Assembly (NCBI RefSeq): GCF_002201475.1
Contig: NZ_CP021422.1
Coordinates: 2,790,001-2,854,000 of the forward strand
Source: Acutalibacter muris
GTDB taxonomy: Bacteria; Bacillota; Clostridia; Oscillospirales; Acutalibacteraceae
Direction of reading: 5' to 3'
DNA length: 64,000 nucleotides
This document shows positions 31,316 through 41,099 of this stretch, one piece after another. How positions within the stretch are numbered: the stretch's first letter is position 1; each line of letters starts with the position of its first letter. The position numbers and the translations under genes are program-made. A model generated the notes under the pieces. It was not told the DNA's origin. It did no database searches and saw only the letters and a program-made list of their open reading frames with translations.

Positions 31316-32184
31316 GAGCCTGTTTAAAATCTTTTGACAAACGAGGAGGAAAAGCAGATAATAAGGGAAAACAGGGAGGAGATGATGGCGAATGCGTCAA
31401 TATCCAAGCGATATCAGCCGGGAAGAGTATGAAGAGATACGAGAGGATTTAGAAGGAGCAAGGAAAAAGACGCGCCCCAGAGAGTACGATTTGTACGACG
31501 TATTTTGTGCGGTGCTATATGTGGTGCAGGGTGGAATACAATGGCGAATGCTGCCCAGCGATTATCCCAAATGGCAAAGCGTTTACTACTATTTCCGGGT
31601 ATGGTCCGAAAAAGATGAAACGGGCGTCAGTATTCTGGATAAGGTGCTGCACAAACTGGTCAAGCAGATACGGAATGAAGACCTGAGACGGGATAAGACC
31701 ACCTTTGGAATCGTTGATGCGCAAAGTGTGCAGAATGCTGACACAGCGGAAGAAAAAGGTTATGACGCAGGAAAAAAGTATCCGGAATCAAACGCCACGT
31801 TGTCGTAGATACGATGGGGCTGCCTCATGCCATAGCTGTAACGACCGCTGATGTTACGGACCGGGATGGGGCCATTCAGATGATCCTTGTTAACCTGGAC
31901 AGTCTTTCCTGTGTAAAGAAATTTCTAGTGGATGGAGGATACACTGGTGAGCGCTTTGCCAATCAGGTCAAGGAGATTTGCAATGCTCAGGTCGAAGTTG
32001 TAAAGCGTAACGAATTACACAGATTTGTTGTGCTGCCGCGTCGTTGGGTGGTAGAGCGCCTTTTCGGCTGGCTGGACAAATTCCGCAGGCTTTGGAAAAA
32101 TTGTGAGCGTAAACTCGTTATTTCTGCTCAGATTCTTACTTTCGCCCTCATTGCCATCCTCATCAGAAGATATTAAACAGGCTC
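31316..32184 (+). mobile_element. IS5-family insertion sequence with intact ends
   Basis: An 869-bp element bounded by inverted repeats GAGCCTGTTTAAAATC and GAGCCTGTTTAATATC (one mismatch). TTA is duplicated at both sides (31313-31315 and 32185-32187). The second SLH copy gives the empty site, ATGGCTATCCTCTTAGCCCT, confirming the boundaries. Confidence 0.92.
31392..32176 (+). CDS. IS5-family transposase, two frames joined by probable -1 frameshift
   Basis: ORF1 (31392-31808) has the N-terminal part (YDLYDVFCAVLYVVQGGIQW, FGIVDAQSVQNAD with the first catalytic Asp). ORF2 continues in the -1 frame (VSGIKRHVVVDTMGLPHAIAV, DGGYTGERF, WVVERLFGWLDKFRRLWKN with the catalytic Glu). The switch falls on A AAA AAG (about 31777), a classic slippery heptamer, restoring the usual GKKVSGIKRH. 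Programmed frameshifting is common in IS5-type elements, so this is likely active, not broken. It moves by cut-and-paste (DDE). Confidence 0.88.
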
Positions 32185-33465
32185 TTAGCCCTCATCACCG
32201 TCCTGTACGTCCTTCATATGTCCGCGCTCGCGGCAAACTCCAGCTTCACCGATGTGCCCGAGAACGCTTGGTTCTACAAGCCCATCACCTACATGGCCGA
32301 AAACGGCTATATGTCCGGCACCAGCGGCAGTAAGTTCAGCCCCCACCAGACCACTACCCGCGCCATGCTCGTCACGGTCCTGGGCCGCGGAGAACAAGCT
32401 TGTCAACGGCCTTGGCGACAACAAATTCGGCCCCAACAACTACGTCACCCGCGAACAGGCCGCCCTTATCCTGTTCAACTATCTCAAGAGGGACTACACG
32501 CTGACGGTAAGCGACGAGCTCCTGAACAAGGCCCCTGACAAGGCCAGCATCAGCTCCCGGGCCCTCGAGGCTATGAAGTGGGTCACCGGCGCGGCCCTGA
32601 TGCGCGGCGATGCCAATGGTGCCCTGCGTCCCAGATACTCCGCCACCCGCGCCAAGATTGCTACCATTTTCAAGCGCTTTATCGAGATTAAAGACGACCT
32701 GGAGGCCAATAAGCCCGATGGACCCTTGGACTGCGACCATGTGTGGGAGACGACGGAGACTGCGATGGTTGATGTTGTTGTGCATGAGAATGAAGAAAAC
32801 TACGTTTTTCTGAAAGACGTAAACTCTATGACAATCTGCAATGGTTGTGGCCTGAATATCTACCAATGGTATGTAGATAATCGTGATAATTACGAAACCA
32901 AAGCTGATGCAGAACTTGCACTCGACTTTCTTGGCGATGAAACAGGTTGTCCGGCTGGTCATGTTGCACTGAATAACTTTCACGATCTTGACCAAGTCAT
33001 ACCCATCATTGAAACAAAAACTTATGCCGCTGAACTGCCCGTCAGAAAAAAATGCACCCTTTGTGGTACTACTAAACCTTGGTCCATCGAGGACATTTCC
33101 AACAGAAACATCTGGATAGAACACACTAAGGAAGTTGTTGTCCATGAGGCTTGGGATGAGGAGCTTTATATTGACGAAGATAGTACAAAACTTGATGAGA
33201 ACTACAATGAAATCCCTGTTCCTGCTGGTTCTTTAATTGACACCCTCCATCCTCCCCGTTATGTCAACAATGAAGTCGAGTACCTTGAGAATACCAAAAC
33301 TGGCGAGAAAATTTATGTTACAGTATCCAGTTGTAAACATCCACGATTCGACGATCTCTATTCATCTGATGGTAGGATTCGTTGTGTTGAATGCGATGTA
33401 TTACAGCCGTCACCCAGTGAACTCTATCAGTAATATTCATCGTTTAATTGTTATCCTTTCAGTTG

Positions 33466-33493
33466 CACCCCATCTCAGAAATGTGATGGGGTG
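33466..33493 (+). terminator. Terminator after SLH copy 1
   Basis: CACCCCATC / GATGGGGTG stem followed by TTTCTATTTC. The same hairpin follows copy 2 at 36712-36739. Confidence 0.75.
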
Positions 33494-33642
33494 TTTCTAT
33501 TTCACTTTCATGTCCGTATTGTGTCACATATCACTTGTCCTTGTAAGTCAGGGGCTTGGAGTCACAGGTAAAAGAGGTGGACCCAAGCGGACCTTGCACG
33601 CAGGAACGGCATACACACTTGGAGGCAAAGACGCCAAAAGGG

Positions 33643-33671
33643 TTGCCAGACAAGTCATAATATGGTATAAT
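33643..33671 (+). promoter_or_regulatory. Promoter of solute-binding protein/chemoreceptor pair
   Basis: TTGCCA (33643-33648), 17-bp spacer, TATAAT (33666-33671). About 65 bp of leader precede the lipoprotein start. Confidence 0.75.
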
Positions 33672-33741
33672 ATACGAAAACTGCGCTTTGCGGCAACCGT
33701 CTGGCGCTGCTGTCAAAAGTCATAGAAAGGCATGATGATTT

Positions 33742-34974
33742 ATGGTCCGAAAGAGTTTCTTTTTACTGATGGCCGGCGTACTGCTTTTGCTGTCAGCCTG
33801 TACAAGCCGGGAACCCCTGCAGCAGGAGGCTGAGCCTGCGTCAGAGACGGTGGCCCTGACAGTGTGGGGAGCTCAGGAAGATGAGGAATTACTTAGAGAG
33901 CTTTTCAGCTCCTTCCAAAAACAGTATGCCGGACAGGCTGATTTTGAGTTTACCTATCAGGCACAGAGCGAATCTGGCTGCAAAGATGCCCTGTTGGCTG
34001 ACCTGGAGGGTGGGCCGGACGTGTTCGCGTTTGCGGACGACCAGTTGGCGGCACTGGCTGCAGCCGGGGCCCTGGAGCCTCCTGAGGACACGGCAGGCAT
34101 CGGCAGCGCAAATCTGCCCGCCGCGGTGGAGGCGGCAAGCGTGGACGGCAAGCTGTATGCATATCCGCTTACCGCGGACAACGGATACTTTTTATATTAT
34201 AATAAAGCTTATTTTACAGACGAGGACGTACAGAGCTTTAACCGTCTGGTAGATGCGGCGGCAAAGGCCGGGAAAGTGGTGACCATGGACTGGTCCTCTG
34301 CCTGGTATGTGTATGCCTTTTTTGGCAATACCGGCATGGAGGTGCGGATAAACGACGACGGTATTACCAACAGCTGTACCTGGAATAGTACCGAAGGGCC
34401 TATCCGCGGGGTTGACGTGGCGCAGGCTATGTTGGATATTGCCGCCAGCCCGGGATTTGCCAGCCGGCTGGACACGGATTTTCTTGCAGGGGTGCAGGAG
34501 GGCTCGGTGGCGGCCGGTGTCAGCGGCGTGTGGAACGCGGTGGCGGTGGAGGAGGCCTGGGGAGAAAACGCCGGCGCGGCAAAGCTGCCCACCTTTGATT
34601 GCGCCGGGCAGCAAATCCAGATGGCCTCCTTCTCCGGGTGCAAGCTGATTGGAGTCAACGCCTATTCGCCCGAGGTTGAGTGGGCTTCCCGGCTGGCTGA
34701 ATGGATTACCAACGAGAGAGGGCAGTCCCGCCGCTTTGCGGTGCGGGGACAGGGACCCTCCAACATAAAAGCGGCAAATTCCCCTGAAGTGCAGGGCTCC
34801 CCGGCAATCGCAGCACTGCTGGCCCAGTCTGAGTTTTCCCAGCTGCAGCGGGTGGGAGGAAAATTCTGGGACCCGGTTACCGAGTTCGCCGGAAATATGG
34901 CCCAGGGAAACCCCACCGAAGTTCCGTTGCAGGAACAGCTGGACAAGCTGGTGGAGGGAGTTACGGCACGATAG
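33742..34974 (+). CDS. Extracellular solute-binding lipoprotein (sugar-binder type)
   Basis: A 410-residue family 1 solute-binding protein. The lipobox LLLSACTS sets the mature N-terminal Cys at about residue 20. The mature chain starts VALTVWGAQEDEELLRE and includes GPDVFAFADDQLAALAAAGA and KLYAYPLTADNGYFLYYNK, typical of maltose/sugar-type binders. No permease or ATPase is nearby; a chemoreceptor gene follows 62 bp downstream. This suggests that it presents ligand to the receptor or works with a distant transporter. It lies between inverted SLH copies. Confidence 0.88.
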   Translation: MVRKSFFLLMAGVLLLLSACTSREPLQQEAEPASETVALTVWGAQEDEELLRELFSSFQKQYAGQADFEFTYQAQSESGCKDALLADLEGGPDVFAFADDQLAALAAAGALEPPEDTAGIGSANLPAAVEAASVDGKLYAYPLTADNGYFLYYNKAYFTDEDVQSFNRLVDAAAKAGKVVTMDWSSAWYVYAFFGNTGMEVRINDDGITNSCTWNSTEGPIRGVDVAQAMLDIAASPGFASRLDTDFLAGVQEGSVAAGVSGVWNAVAVEEAWGENAGAAKLPTFDCAGQQIQMASFSGCKLIGVNAYSPEVEWASRLAEWITNERGQSRRFAVRGQGPSNIKAANSPEVQGSPAIAALLAQSEFSQLQRVGGKFWDPVTEFAGNMAQGNPTEVPLQEQLDKLVEGVTAR

Positions 34975-35036
34975 AGAGTTCTACACTGCAGCATATATCC
35001 TATAAATATTTCTAAATATTTCTCGGAGGGGATTTA

Positions 35037-36623
35037 ATGAAAGGCAAGCTTACCCTGCAGCAGCGCCTGATACTGCCTATTGTTCTGCTTGGACTTGTGG
35101 CGCTGCTTTCCAACATACTGGCTGTATTCGGCATCAACAATGTCAATGGCAACGCAGGCACCATAGTTGATACCTATATGGCAAGCGAGACCAAGCTGGA
35201 GGAGATACGGCGGTCGATGATGGGAATACACCGGCTGGCCCTATCGCATATCGTCGCGGCGGACCACACCACTATGATCCAGCTGGTGCAGGAAATCAAA
35301 GACGAGCAGGCGGCACTGGACGAAAGGCTGGAGGCCTATGAAAGCTTTGTCCCCGAGGAGGAGAGCGGGACATATCAGGCGCTTTTAGAGGACTATGACG
35401 CCTTCAAGCACGCCCTGGTAAGGCTGGTATGCGCCAGCGCTGACAGCAAAACCCAGGAGGCTTATGCCATGGCAAATGGAGACGTGGCGTCTTACGGCAG
35501 TTCAGCAGAGAAGCGGATAGACGAATTGTACGCATCAGCCAGCGCCCAGGCAGGTGAGGCCCGGGACAGACTGTTTATCGTATACCTTACCTCGCTGATA
35601 ATCAGCGCCTGCACCCTGACGGCGGGTATCATCTTGGTGGTGGCTGCCTTCCGCATCGTAAAGAAATATGTTATTGCCCCAATCCGTCAGGCTATAGGAA
35701 CACTGCAGAACAGCTCCCAGCGGCTGGGCGGAGTGGTGGGGCAGGTACATGACCGCATACATAGCTCCAGCGACAGTGTGCAGGCGCTTTCCAGCCTGAC
35801 CTCTCAGCTCTCCGCCGCTCTGGAGGAGGTCTCCGGAAGCACCGGAGCTATCAGCGGAAGCGCCGCCGGAACCCGAGCGGATGCCCAGGACATGGCAGAG
35901 GAGTGTGCCGAAATCACAGCATATTCGGTGGAAATGCGGGGGAGGGCCGAGAAGGTGGAGGAAACCGCCCGCAACAATATGGAATCGGTTAGAGCGCGGA
36001 CAGAGGAAATCATATCCCAGTTGGGCACGGCTATCGAAAAGAGCAAAAGCGTTGAGGAAATCAGCAGCTTAACCGAAGACATTCTCTCTATTTCCTCATC
36101 AACAGACCTGATTGCAGTCAATGCGTCCATTGAAGCGGCCCGGGCGGGAGAGGCCGGCAAGGGCTTTGCCATGGTAGCCCGGGAGATACGCACCCTGGCT
36201 GATTCCTGTGCGGAAACCGCTGGACACATCCAGCGGGTGAACGGCGTAGTCACCGGGGCGGTGGATTATCTTTCAAGCAGCGCCCGGGAGCTGCTTGAGT
36301 ATTTGGGCCATGAAGTGCTTGAGCAGTTCCAGCGTTCGGCGGAGTCTGGCAAGCAGTACCGCGACGATGCAATTTATGTAGAGGGAAGTATTGAAGCCTT
36401 CAATAGCCGGGTAGAGCGTCTGCGGGAGGCGATGGAGGAGGTAGCCGGCTCCATCGCCAATATTTCCGACGCCATCGGCGGCGCAGCGGAGGGCGTGCAT
36501 AGCGCGGCAGGACAGACCCAAAACCTGGTTGAGGATATGACTGGGATTGCCCGGGGAATGTCCACAAATGAGGAGATTGTGGACGAACTGCAAAAGCAGA
36601 TGGAGAATTTGGCGAATCTATAA
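35037..36623 (+). CDS. Methyl-accepting chemotaxis-type receptor
   Basis: A 528-residue chemoreceptor. A first helix ([20 protein letters not shown]), an extracellular four-helix-bundle-like domain (about 35-180), and a second helix ([27 protein letters not shown]) lead to a long coiled coil. The signalling tip is conserved: [20 protein letters not shown] followed by [12 protein letters not shown]. No clear HAMP box and no C-terminal tether are seen. CheA/CheW genes are not in the window. It follows the solute-binding lipoprotein, probably in one transcript. GGAGGGG precedes the ATG. Confidence 0.9.
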   Translation: MKGKLTLQQRLILPIVLLGLVALLSNILAVFGINNVNGNAGTIVDTYMASETKLEEIRRSMMGIHRLALSHIVAADHTTMIQLVQEIKDEQAALDERLEAYESFVPEEESGTYQALLEDYDAFKHALVRLVCASADSKTQEAYAMANGDVASYGSSAEKRIDELYASASAQAGEARDRLFIVYLTSLIISACTLTAGIILVVAAFRIVKKYVIAPIRQAIGTLQNSSQRLGGVVGQVHDRIHSSSDSVQALSSLTSQLSAALEEVSGSTGAISGSAAGTRADAQDMAEECAEITAYSVEMRGRAEKVEETARNNMESVRARTEEIISQLGTAIEKSKSVEEISSLTEDILSISSSTDLIAVNASIEAARAGEAGKGFAMVAREIRTLADSCAETAGHIQRVNGVVTGAVDYLSSSARELLEYLGHEVLEQFQRSAESGKQYRDDAIYVEGSIEAFNSRVERLREAMEEVAGSIANISDAIGGAAEGVHSAAGQTQNLVEDMTGIARGMSTNEEIVDELQKQMENLANL

Positions 36624-36711
36624 AATAGTGCCGCAAAGGACAGACATTAGAAACGGGAAAAAAGAGAGCTTCATTATGCCCCCCAACATACGGACATGAA
36701 AGTGAAAAAAG

Positions 36712-36739
36712 CACCCCATCACATTTCTGAGATGGGGTG
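36712..36739 (-). terminator. Terminator after SLH copy 2
   Basis: Stem CACCCCATC / GATGGGGTG, followed on the minus strand by a T-run. It also lies about 90 bp past the chemoreceptor stop and may end that transcript. Confidence 0.75.
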
Positions 36740-36776
36740 TTTTTGAAAGGACGGTATATATCATGAATATTATAAG

Positions 36777-38037
36777 TTATTGAAAAAGTTCGTTAATTGA
36801 TAAAACACGAGCATTACATTCAACGCAACAATTTCCTCTTTCGTCATTATAATTGCGGTCAAATTTTGGATGTTTACAACTAGACACTTCGACATAGATT
36901 TTCTCGCCAGTGTTAATATTTTCAAGGTATTCAACTTCATTGTTGATATAACGAGGATGATGGATAGTATCAATCAGAGAGCCAGCAGGAACGAATATCT
37001 CATGGTTGTTTTCATCATATTTGTAGCTGTCTTCTTTAATATAAAGTTCCTCATCCCATGCCTCACAAACAACAACTTCCTTGGTGTGTTCTATCCAGAT
37101 GTTTCTGTTGGAAATGTCCTCGATGGACCAATGTTTAGTAGTACCACAAAGGGTGCATTTTTTTCTGACGGGCAGTTCAGCGGCATAAGTTTTTGTTTCA
37201 ATGATGGGTATGACTTGGTCAAGATCGTGAAAGTTATTCAGTGCAACATGACCAGCCGGACAACCTGTTTCATCGGCAAGAAAGCTGAGCGCGGTAGTTG
37301 CGTCAGCTACAGTTTTATAGTTATCACGATTGTCGACACACCATTGATAGGTATCCATCCCGCAACCATTGCAGGTTGACATGGGATTCATATCCTTCAT
37401 AAGAACCCAGGTTTCTACGTTCTCTTCAGAAAAAACGTTAACCCGCTTAGTCTCCGTCGTCTCCCACACATGGTCGCAGCCCAAGGGTCCATCGGGCTTA
37501 TTGGCCTCCAGGTCGTCTTTAATCTCGATAAAGCGCTTGAAAATGGTAGCAATCTTGGCGCGGGTGGCGGAGTATCTGGGACGCAGGGCGCCGCCCCCGT
37601 CACCGCGCATCAGGGCCGCGCTGGTGGCCCACTTCATAGCCTCGAGGGCCCAGGAGCTGACGCTGGCCTTGCCAGGGGCCTTGTTCAGGAGCTCGTCGCT
37701 TGCCGTCAGCGTGTAGTCCCTCTTGAGATAGTTGAACAGAATAAGGGCGGCCTGTTCGCGGGTGACGTAGTTGTTGGGGCCGAATTTGTTGTCGCCAAGG
37801 CCGTTGACAAGCTTGTTCTCCGCGGCCCAGGACCGTGACGAACATGGCGCGGGTAGTGGTCTGGTGGGGGCTGAACTTACTGCCGCTGGTGCCGGACATG
37901 TAGCCGTTCTCGGCCATGTAGGTGACGGGCTTGTAGAACCAGGCGTTCTCGGGCACATCGGTGAAGCTGGAGTTTGCCGCGAGCGCGGACATAGGGAGGA
38001 CGGACAGGACGGTGATGAGGGCTAAGAGGATAGCCAT
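36777..38037 (-). pseudogene. SLH-domain surface protein, copy 2 (frameshifted, start codon lost)
   Basis: The counterpart of copy 1, uninterrupted. Its original start is now ATA (38058); the next Met, in MAILLALITVLSVLPMSALA, could still give a signal peptide. The same one-base frameshift as in copy 1 separates the first SLH domain (37600-38037) from the second SLH and C-terminal part (from about 37850 to 36777). The C-terminal domain shares an almost identical block (GCPAGHVALNNFHDLDQVIP) with copy 1 but differs elsewhere. The shared frameshift implies that the gene was already broken when duplicated, or that it is bypassed. Confidence 0.8.
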
Positions 38038-38167
38038 CAGGCGAAGGGATTTCTTTATGGTGCGCTATCGTTTCATTTCATAAAATGATTTATTTTGTCA
38101 GCCTAATTGTAGCACTTTCGCGGCGGGAATGCAAGAGAGAAATGGGACAAGGAGCGTCTGCGTTTGG

Positions 38168-38530
38168 CCGGTGCCCTGTATTAAATATAGCCTATGCGGC
38201 CATTTCATTTTCAAATTCCGTCGCTTTGTCTTTTCCAGCACGGACCCGGAGGAGGCCCCGGTACTTTTTTCAGCAAGGGCCTGCATATTACGTCCCGATT
38301 GCCGCCGGTATAGGTCAGATTGATGGTGGCGGTCACATTCAGCTGGTCGACCTTCTCCCCGAACAGCCGTGGCATATCCTCACGCAGCACCACGCCCTAG
38401 GTGTCCACCCGGGAGGAAAGCCTTGGAGGAGTTCACGTTCCAGCGGGCGGAGGCTGAACGTCCCCTTTCCGCCCCGGGCAAAGAGGGGGCCAGTATAGGG
38501 AAATTTGCAGTAAGCAATGGAGCGAAAACC
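38168..38530. other. Degraded sequence, no intact gene
   Basis: On the minus strand about 38210-38393 a short open stretch reads REDMPRLFGEKVDQLNVTAT, reminiscent of phage terminase small-subunit tails, but the frame is short and unsupported. The rest shows no gene. Confidence 0.35.
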
Positions 38531-38535
38531 CTACT

Positions 38536-39112
38536 GTGAAAAAGAAAGTTATTCCCCTGTCCGTGCTACTGCTGGCAGCGCATATTGTGGTAAACTATCG
38601 CCGGGTATTGGGCCTCTTCACCAGTTCCTTTTTAAGCGGCGGGTTTATTTGGTATTCTACAGTTCCTTGTAAATGTAGCCACCACCGTGATACCTATTAT
38701 CCTGCTGGTGCTGCTTTTCCTGCACATAGCAAAAGATAAACCGGCTACTAATACTATCAGACTCTTGTGTTTTATTATGGGGTCGGCCTTACTTATAGAC
38801 TTTGGGTTGACGCTTTACCGGGATATCTTTCTCCTGCAGATGGATATCTACGGATTATTCCCGCAGTTTAGTAGCATCGGCGCCCTTCTTATATATGGTA
38901 TAGGTATGCTCCAGATAGGCTCCAAGCTCCGTAAGAATAAGCTGCGCGCCAATGTGGACAGCCACAGTATGCCCGGGGTCACTACAGTCACCTGCCCCAG
39001 TTGCCATAAGACCTACACCGGTAACAGCAATAAACGAAGTATCAATCGCAGTAATATGTGTACGAACTGCAAGATTGGTTTCAAAGCAACCAAAGATGCG
39101 CTTGGATGGTAA
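38536..39112 (+). pseudogene. Membrane protein with C-terminal zinc ribbon, frameshifted
   Basis: The first frame (GTG at 38536) gives KKKVIPLSVLLLAAHIVVNY and a second helix to about 38660; then the other frame continues VNVATTVIPIILLVLLFLHI, further helices and a zinc-ribbon-like tail (TCPSCHKTY ... MCTNCKIGF). Frames must be joined by a shift near 38660 to make a whole protein. CPxC/CxxC tails of this kind sit in many small Firmicute membrane proteins. A terminator follows at 39126-39156. Confidence 0.6.
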
Positions 39113-39125
39113 CGCAATATGATAG

Positions 39126-39156
39126 GCCCCCGGAGAGATTCCGGGGGTTTTTTTAT
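39126..39156 (+). terminator. Terminator
   Basis: Stem CCCCCGGAG...TTCCGGGGG followed by TTTTTTTATT. Confidence 0.8.
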
Positions 39157-39177
39157 TGATTTGCCCCCACGAATTCC

Positions 39178-39286
39178 CCCTCTGCCAATGCTGTCAAACA
39201 GGCAGTCCATTCCTGTAATCCAAGTCTGCCTGTAGCAATGCAAGAGAATCCCCAAATCTGGCAACAGTTTCGTTTATTTCCCGATT
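39178..39286 (-). pseudogene. HepT-like (HEPN) toxin fragment
   Basis: Just after the MntA-like remnant the minus strand reads EINETVARFGDSLALLQADL then DYRNG, then a frameshift followed by a piece like MDCLFDSIG. This matches the HepT pattern 'ERFGDSLEIFLxDxDYQNAVSMCLLQIGEL'. The N-terminal start and the RNase motif region are missing. Decayed partner of the nucleotidyltransferase upstream. Confidence 0.5.
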
Positions 39287-39531
39287 TCACATTCCCTGCT
39301 GGTCATAGAGCAGCACCTCCTCCTGTCTGGTTTTCTGGAGGACATCCTCGTCCAGGCTGCCGGTGGTGAGCAGATCCAAATTTACGTGAAACGCCTCGGA
39401 TAAGTCCTCATACAAACCGCCTAAAGCAAATCCCCTTGCACGAGAGCCAAACAGGAAGATCCGCTCTACGCCATATTTGTGCGCAATGGCGCAACAATCT
39501 CTTTCCTCTCGCTAATTGTATAATCATTCAT
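39287..39531 (-). pseudogene. MntA-like minimal nucleotidyltransferase, decayed
   Basis: Minus-strand start MNDYTISERKEIVAP at 39531, then a frameshift to HKYGVERIFLFGSRARG, then a deletion removing the DxD metal site, then YEDLSEAFHVNLDLLTTGSL to a TGA at 39287. MNT-domain proteins AMPylate and silence HepT toxins. The loss of the catalytic Asp residues and the frameshift make it non-functional. Confidence 0.65.
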
Positions 39532-39732
39532 ACGCTCCCGCGGCGGCCCTGGGCCAGCTCGGTTTCATAGGGGCTGTCCGGCTGGGTTCGGGCTGGACCT
39601 CGGCATATTTGCAGAGCTCGCCGGGCACTACCGCCCACTCGGACTGCCGGGCGAGTTTTTCACGGAGTGCCCCGTATACTTCGAGGGCCACAGGCAGCGT
39701 ACCGTAGGCCATACGGGTAACTATAAAATGTT

Positions 39733-40218
39733 TCATTCAAACCTTCTCCACGGCCTGACACACGCCAAGCACACTGCTGCCCCCAGGACCGCTATGACCG
39801 GCCACGCCCCGATCACCGCCTTCTCGTACAGCTCGCCGGAGAAAAGCTCCGACATCAGCCGCACCAGCGGAGGCCACAAAAATGCCTGGGCAAGGCCGTT
39901 TACGCACCAGTTTCCCAGCATCAGCGCGGGCTGGCGGCAGAAGGCCATCAGCAGGTTCATCACGGACGTGACCCCGAGGCCCATGATGAGCAGCCCCTTC
40001 GGCTGGAGCCGGTCGCCGAAGCAGCCGCTCAAAAGCTGCCCCGCGCCGTAGGCCACCAGACTGCCGGTGGCGCTCAGGGCCAGGGTGGACTGCCCCAGGC
40101 CGGTTTCCCGCACCAGCTGGGCTATCACCACGTTATAGCTGTTGCGTGTCAGATAGCTGACGAAATAAACTGAAGATAGGAGCAGGATCGTGTATGTAAC
40201 TGACCGTTTCTCTTTCAT
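39733..40218 (-). pseudogene. MFS transporter, N-terminal part only
   Basis: A 161-codon remnant starting MKEKRSVTYTILLLSSVYFV. It holds about five of the expected twelve helices (LALSATGSLVAYGAGQLLSG, GLLIMGLGVTSVMNLLMAF) and resembles the GlpT/UhpC-type sugar-phosphate antiporters (SYLTRNSYNVVIAQLVRETG, FLWPPLVRLMSELF). The C-terminal half is missing. It follows the phosphatase remnant, which may have been its operon partner. Confidence 0.7.
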
Positions 40219-40346
40219 AGTGTCTGGCCCCCCGCCGCTTGTTCGGCCTGTTATAGTAAATGCACTTTGAAATCGGTAAATACCGATTTCAAAGCTAGGC
40301 GGCTTTGCCGCCTGGTTCAAAAGAGGAATACCTCTTTTGAACAGCA

Positions 40347-41095
40347 TTAACTATCAATCAGGCTTTTCCCCTCCCACTCCCTGTCCGCCGGAACGCCCAG
40401 CAGCTTGGTTATGGTGGGGGCGATGTCCAAAATACTTGCGCTGCCCAGCTGTGTCCCGGGGGCAAAGCCCTCTCCTTGAATGAGCAGTGGAATTGTCATG
40501 TCCTCGGGCGTATCGCAGCCGTGGGAGCGCTCATGCCCGCCATGGTCGGCGGTGACTATCGTTGTATACTCGGGGAGGGCGGCGGTCAGATCCGCTATAT
40601 TTTTCCAGCTTTTCTCTACTGCGTCCATGTACTCCGCACTCATCCAGCCGTATTTGTGACCCACCGCATCCACATTGCCCAGATAGACAAAGGCGAACTC
40701 CATCGGAGGCTCTTTCAAAAACTCAGCCGCGGCCTTCGCCACCATGTTGTTGCTCTCCTCATAGCCAAAATCCGCGCCCTGGCAGAAATAGGAAAAGGCC
40801 AAAGAGTCCGGCCGGGACAGGTCCCGCAGCTGCTCCCAGTTGTAGAAGAAGGCGCACCGTCTGCCCGCCGCCGACAGTACCTCGCACAGCCCCTTCACTG
40901 GCCGCACCTGGGGGACGTAGGTGTTGGTGGTGATGCCGTGACGCTGGGGCTCCACGCTGTGGAACAGCTACATATGGCAGGGAAGCGTTACCGAGGGCAT
41001 GACCGTCCGGGCACAGAGAGTAAAGGCAGAGCGGTCCATCATGGCTTTGGCCTCCGAGATGTCCTTCATGGCGTCGGGGCGCATACCGTCCACTA
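40347..41095 (-). pseudogene. Alkaline phosphatase/phosphodiesterase-family protein with internal TAG
   Basis: Reading LLLVDGMRPDAMKDISEAKA at the start, this looks like a nucleotide pyrophosphatase/phosphopentomutase-type enzyme (metal Asp in VDGMRPDA, TADHGGHERSHG, LDIAPTITKLLGVP). A TAG at 40971-40969 interrupts it where LPCHMxLFHSV is expected; the rest, from 40955, is one clean frame. A ribosome-site-like GGAGG precedes the N-terminus but no ATG is clear. A single nonsense change in otherwise good sequence suggests recent loss. Confidence 0.65.
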
Positions 41096-41099
41096 AAAG

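Larger units (their letters stand above)
31280..33433 (+). pseudogene. SLH-domain surface protein, copy 1 (IS-interrupted, frameshifted)
   Basis: The original start MKKSLRLMAILL (31280) is cut by the IS; after it the frame resumes with ALITVLYVLHMSALA, a signal peptide, and one SLH domain (SSFTDVPENAWFYKPITYMA). A one-base loss near 32385 (GTCCTGGGCC where VLW is expected) shifts the frame; the second SLH and a long C-terminal part follow (NKFGPNNYVTREQAALILFN, ALRPRYSATRAKIATIFKRF). The C-terminal 220 residues have CxxC-type pairs (CNGCG, KKCTLCGTTK). SLH domains bind cell-wall polymers. The same frameshift is in copy 2. Confidence 0.8.
31171..33520 (+). repeat. Left arm of a ~1.5-kb inverted repeat (SLH gene copy 1, with IS inside)
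   Basis: The DNA from CCAAACGCAGAC to CACTTTCATGTCCGTAT recurs in inverse orientation at 36690-38167. The arms share promoter region, the SLH gene and its terminator (CACCCCATC...GATGGGGTG). The left arm alone carries the IS at 31316-32184. The middle of the gene (around residues 240-290) is nearly identical; other parts have diverged. Confidence 0.85.
36690..38167 (-). repeat. Right arm of the inverted repeat (SLH gene copy 2)
   Basis: Inverse copy of 31171-33520 without the IS. Together the arms flank the 3.1-kb lipoprotein-chemoreceptor unit, so recombination between them could invert it. Confidence 0.85.

Noticed and set aside
33531..33725. Short ORFs between SLH copy 1 and the lipoprotein gene
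   Set aside because: They overlap the promoter and the inverted-repeat edge, lack ribosome sites and show no coding pattern.
39524..39736. 70-codon minus-strand ORF starting MKHFIVTRMAYG
   Set aside because: No ribosome site or recognised domain, and it overlaps the start of the MntA remnant; too weak to call a gene.
40969..40971. TAG in the phosphatase gene as pyrrolysine or suppressed codon
   Set aside because: No Pyl genes are visible and neighbouring genes in this region are also decayed; a simple nonsense mutation is more likely.
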